This document shows positions 62,383-64,000 of a stretch of DNA of 64,000 bases, piece by piece. Each line of letters opens with the position of its first letter. Within the stretch, counting starts at the first letter, position 1. Position numbers and translations under genes: made by a program. Source of the stretch: Aliirhizobium smilacinae (GTDB taxonomy: Bacteria > Pseudomonadota > Alphaproteobacteria > Rhizobiales > Rhizobiaceae); assembly GCF_006335145.1 (NCBI RefSeq), contig NZ_VDMN01000002.1:744001-808000 (forward strand), read 5' to 3'. The notes beneath the pieces were generated by a model that was not told the origin of the DNA, searched no databases, and saw only the letters and a list, made by a program, of their open reading frames with translations.

Positions 62383-63462
62383 ATGTCCACCAGCATTCAG
62401 TTGAGAAAAGTCGTGAAGCGCTTCGAGGCGCTGGAGGTGATCAAGGGCGTCGATCTCGATATCGAACCCGGCAAGTTCACGGTTTTCGTCGGGCCTTCCG
62501 GCTGCGGCAAGTCCACATTGCTGAGGATGGTCGCCGGTCTCGAAACGATAACGGAGGGTGATCTGCATATCGGCGGTCAACGGATGAACGACGTGGCGGC
62601 GGCCAGGCGCGGCATTGCGATGGTCTTTCAGTCCTATGCGCTCTATCCGCATATGACGGTTTATAAGAACCTCGCTTTCGGCCTTGAAACCGCCGGTGTC
62701 AAACGCGATGAAATCGATCGCCGCGTGCGTGAGGTCGCCGCGACGTTGCGTATCACAGAATATCTGCAACGACGGCCGAAAGCGCTTTCCGGAGGTCAGC
62801 GGCAGCGTGTCGCGATCGGACGTTCGATCGTGCGCGACCCGGACATATTCCTGTTCGATGAACCGCTTTCCAACCTCGATGCAGAGTTGCGAGTGCAGAT
62901 GCGTGTCGAGATTTCCAAGCTGCACGAACGCCTCGGCAACACGATGATCTGCGTCACCCACGATCAGGTCGAAGCGATGACCATGGCGGACACCATCGTC
63001 GTATTGCGAGGTGGTGAGGTGATGCAGGTCGGAAGTCCGCTGGAACTTTACAACAGACCGGCGAACCGGTTCGTGGCGGGCTTCATCGGTTCGCCGAAAA
63101 TGAATTTTCTGGAGGCCAGACGGACAGCGCCGGACGCAATCGAGGTGCCGGGGCAGGCGCTGCAGCTTTCGCTGGACCAGCTGGGCCGATGTTCCGCCGA
63201 GACGCCGGTCACCTTCGGCATTCGCCCTGAACATATCATGCTCGGTGGCGAAGCGGGGCAGTCCCTGGGCGAGGTGAAGGTCGATCTCGTCGAACACCTC
63301 GGCGGCAGCACATCGGTCTACGCGACCATGCCTTCCGGTGCCAGCCTGACCATTCTGGCTCCTGGACAGCTTTCCATCCGGCATGGCGAAACCGTGCCGC
63401 TCAGGATCGACGCAGCGAACTGTCACGCGTTCGGCCCCGACGACCAGACATTACGCAATTGA
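62383..63462 (+). CDS. CUT1 sugar ABC transporter ATP-binding protein (UgpC/MalK type)
   Basis: A 359-residue ATPase: Walker A GPSGCGKS, the MVFQSYALYPHMTVYKNLAFGLE segment, signature LSGGQRQRVAIGRSI and Walker B IFLFDEPLSNLDAELR, then a C-terminal TOBE domain (FGIRPEHIML, STSVYATMPSG). UgpC-like members can serve several importers. The ATG at 62383 has CGGAGA upstream. Confidence 0.93.
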   Translation: MSTSIQLRKVVKRFEALEVIKGVDLDIEPGKFTVFVGPSGCGKSTLLRMVAGLETITEGDLHIGGQRMNDVAAARRGIAMVFQSYALYPHMTVYKNLAFGLETAGVKRDEIDRRVREVAATLRITEYLQRRPKALSGGQRQRVAIGRSIVRDPDIFLFDEPLSNLDAELRVQMRVEISKLHERLGNTMICVTHDQVEAMTMADTIVVLRGGEVMQVGSPLELYNRPANRFVAGFIGSPKMNFLEARRTAPDAIEVPGQALQLSLDQLGRCSAETPVTFGIRPEHIMLGGEAGQSLGEVKVDLVEHLGGSTSVYATMPSGASLTILAPGQLSIRHGETVPLRIDAANCHAFGPDDQTLRN

Positions 63463-63510
63463 ATTGATTTACCGGTGGCTCCCAACCATCGGCCCAGGAG
63501 GGACAGGACT

Positions 63511-64000
63511 ATGAAATACGCTATCGTTGGAGCCGGCTCCCGTCACAAGATGTTTCGGCAGGCCGTGGCGGAAACCTATGGCCGCGAGAACAGCCTGGTC
63601 GGGCTTTGCGACATCAATGAACATCGCCTTGCCATTTCGGCTGCAGCCGTTTCGGCTAAGGGCAACGGGATTGCGACATATCAGGCAGAGCAGTTCCAGG
63701 AAATGCTGCATGAACAAAAGCCGGATACGGTGATCGTCACGGTTCCGGATTATCTGCATCACGAATACATCGTCGAGGCTATGCGGGCCGGCTGTAATGT
63801 CATGACCGAAAAGCCGATGACGATCGATCTCGACAAGCTGAAGGCTATCCTTGACGCCCAGGCGGAGACCGGCCGCTCGATCACCGTTACCTTCAATTAC
63901 CGCTATACCCCGGCGCGCACGCAGCTCAAGGACATCCTGATGTCCGGCGCCATCGGTGAAATCACCGCCGTCGATTTCACCTGGTATCTGGACCGGGTCC
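63511..64000 (+). CDS. Gfo/Idh/MocA family oxidoreductase (partial)
   Basis: The first 163 residues of an NAD(P)-dependent oxidoreductase running off the window end. The Rossmann start is MKYAIVGAGSRHKMFRQAV, a variant of the GxGxxG pattern, and the family's EKP motif is present in NVMTEKPMTID; VTFNYRYTPA and DFTWYLDRV follow. The ATG at 63511 has CAGGAGG upstream. It is 48 bases after the ATPase gene and is likely the first catabolic enzyme for the imported sugar. Confidence 0.9.
   Translation, partial: MKYAIVGAGSRHKMFRQAVAETYGRENSLVGLCDINEHRLAISAAAVSAKGNGIATYQAEQFQEMLHEQKPDTVIVTVPDYLHHEYIVEAMRAGCNVMTEKPMTIDLDKLKAILDAQAETGRSITVTFNYRYTPARTQLKDILMSGAIGEITAVDFTWYLDRV

Noticed and set aside
62270..62404. 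Small 44-codon frame starting inside the permease 2 stop (ATGA)
   Set aside because: It overlaps the ATPase start in another frame, contains the hairpin at 62296-62322 and shows no protein-like composition.
1..64000. CRISPR arrays, tRNA/rRNA genes, insertion sequences, attachment sites and prophage
   Set aside because: No regularly spaced repeats, cloverleaf-like segments, transposase or integrase genes, or direct repeats flanking cargo were seen by eye.

Overview
The window is high-GC, densely coded DNA from an alphaproteobacterium, most likely a member of the Rhizobiaceae (Rhizobium, Agrobacterium, Neorhizobium or a relative). The grounds are the gene families (dctA/dctBD with a sigma-54 promoter, a DUF1612/HTH_13 protein typical of rhizobial replicons, YkoF-ThiXYZ behind a TPP riboswitch) and CTTGAC-type promoters. 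Eight or nine solute transport systems, each with its own catabolic genes and regulator, are the kind of load carried by a rhizobial chromid or megaplasmid. That replicon assignment is inference. I found no rRNA, tRNA, insertion sequence, CRISPR array or replication origin.

Layout. 1-2.6 kb (-): a ProVWX-type glycine betaine/proline/choline ABC importer, its binding protein cut by the window edge. 2.6-3.2 kb: the only gene-free stretch above 300 bases, with a minus-strand terminator, two inverted repeats and a plus-strand promoter. 3.2-10.4 kb (+): a BMP/nucleoside-type ABC importer with an amidase and a CodA-family deaminase whose active site resembles 5-methylcytosine deaminases. 10.4-14.2 kb: arginase and ornithine cyclodeaminase (-), a divergent Lrp regulator and an aminotransferase (+). 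14.2-24.0 kb: a FadR-type regulator (-) and an L-fucose regulon (+) with an ABC importer, dehydrogenase, lactonase, mutarotase, second dehydrogenase, FAH-family hydrolase and L-fuconate dehydratase. 24.0-32.7 kb (-): a hexuronate/aldonate operon with a FadR-type regulator, TRAP transporter, UxuA, UxuB and two zinc polyol dehydrogenases. 32.7-36.0 kb: an Ldh-family oxidoreductase, a GntR regulator with two winged-helix domains, and an enolase-superfamily dehydratase.

36.1-40.9 kb: C4-dicarboxylate carrier DctA (-) divergent from the sensor/regulator pair DctB-DctD (+), with a near-perfect sigma-54 promoter for dctA. 41.0-43.5 kb: an FtsK-family translocase without the usual membrane segments. 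43.6-47.3 kb (-): an OsmF-YehYXW osmoprotectant importer. 47.6-48.7 kb: a DUF1612/HTH_13 protein. 48.8-52.2 kb (-): YkoF-ThiXYZ thiamine-precursor uptake under a TPP riboswitch, divergent from a TetR regulator. 53.2-57.0 kb (+): an iron-siderophore ABC importer. 57.2-57.9 kb (+): two overlapping stand-alone receiver domains, the second degenerate. 58.0-64.0 kb: a LysR regulator (-) divergent from a CUT1 sugar ABC importer and a Gfo/Idh/MocA oxidoreductase that runs off the end.

The genes import and break down plant- and soil-derived compounds (fucose, uronates, dicarboxylates, betaines, arginine, pyrimidine derivatives) and scavenge iron and thiamine precursors. Most operons sit beside their regulator, and several have recognisable operators, terminators or intercistronic hairpins. 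The points I rate highest are the Asp-to-Cys change in the CodA-family deaminase, the double-headed GntR regulator with a nested palindrome in its divergent promoter, the paired canonical and degenerate receivers, and the isolated terminators upstream of proV and of the siderophore operon.
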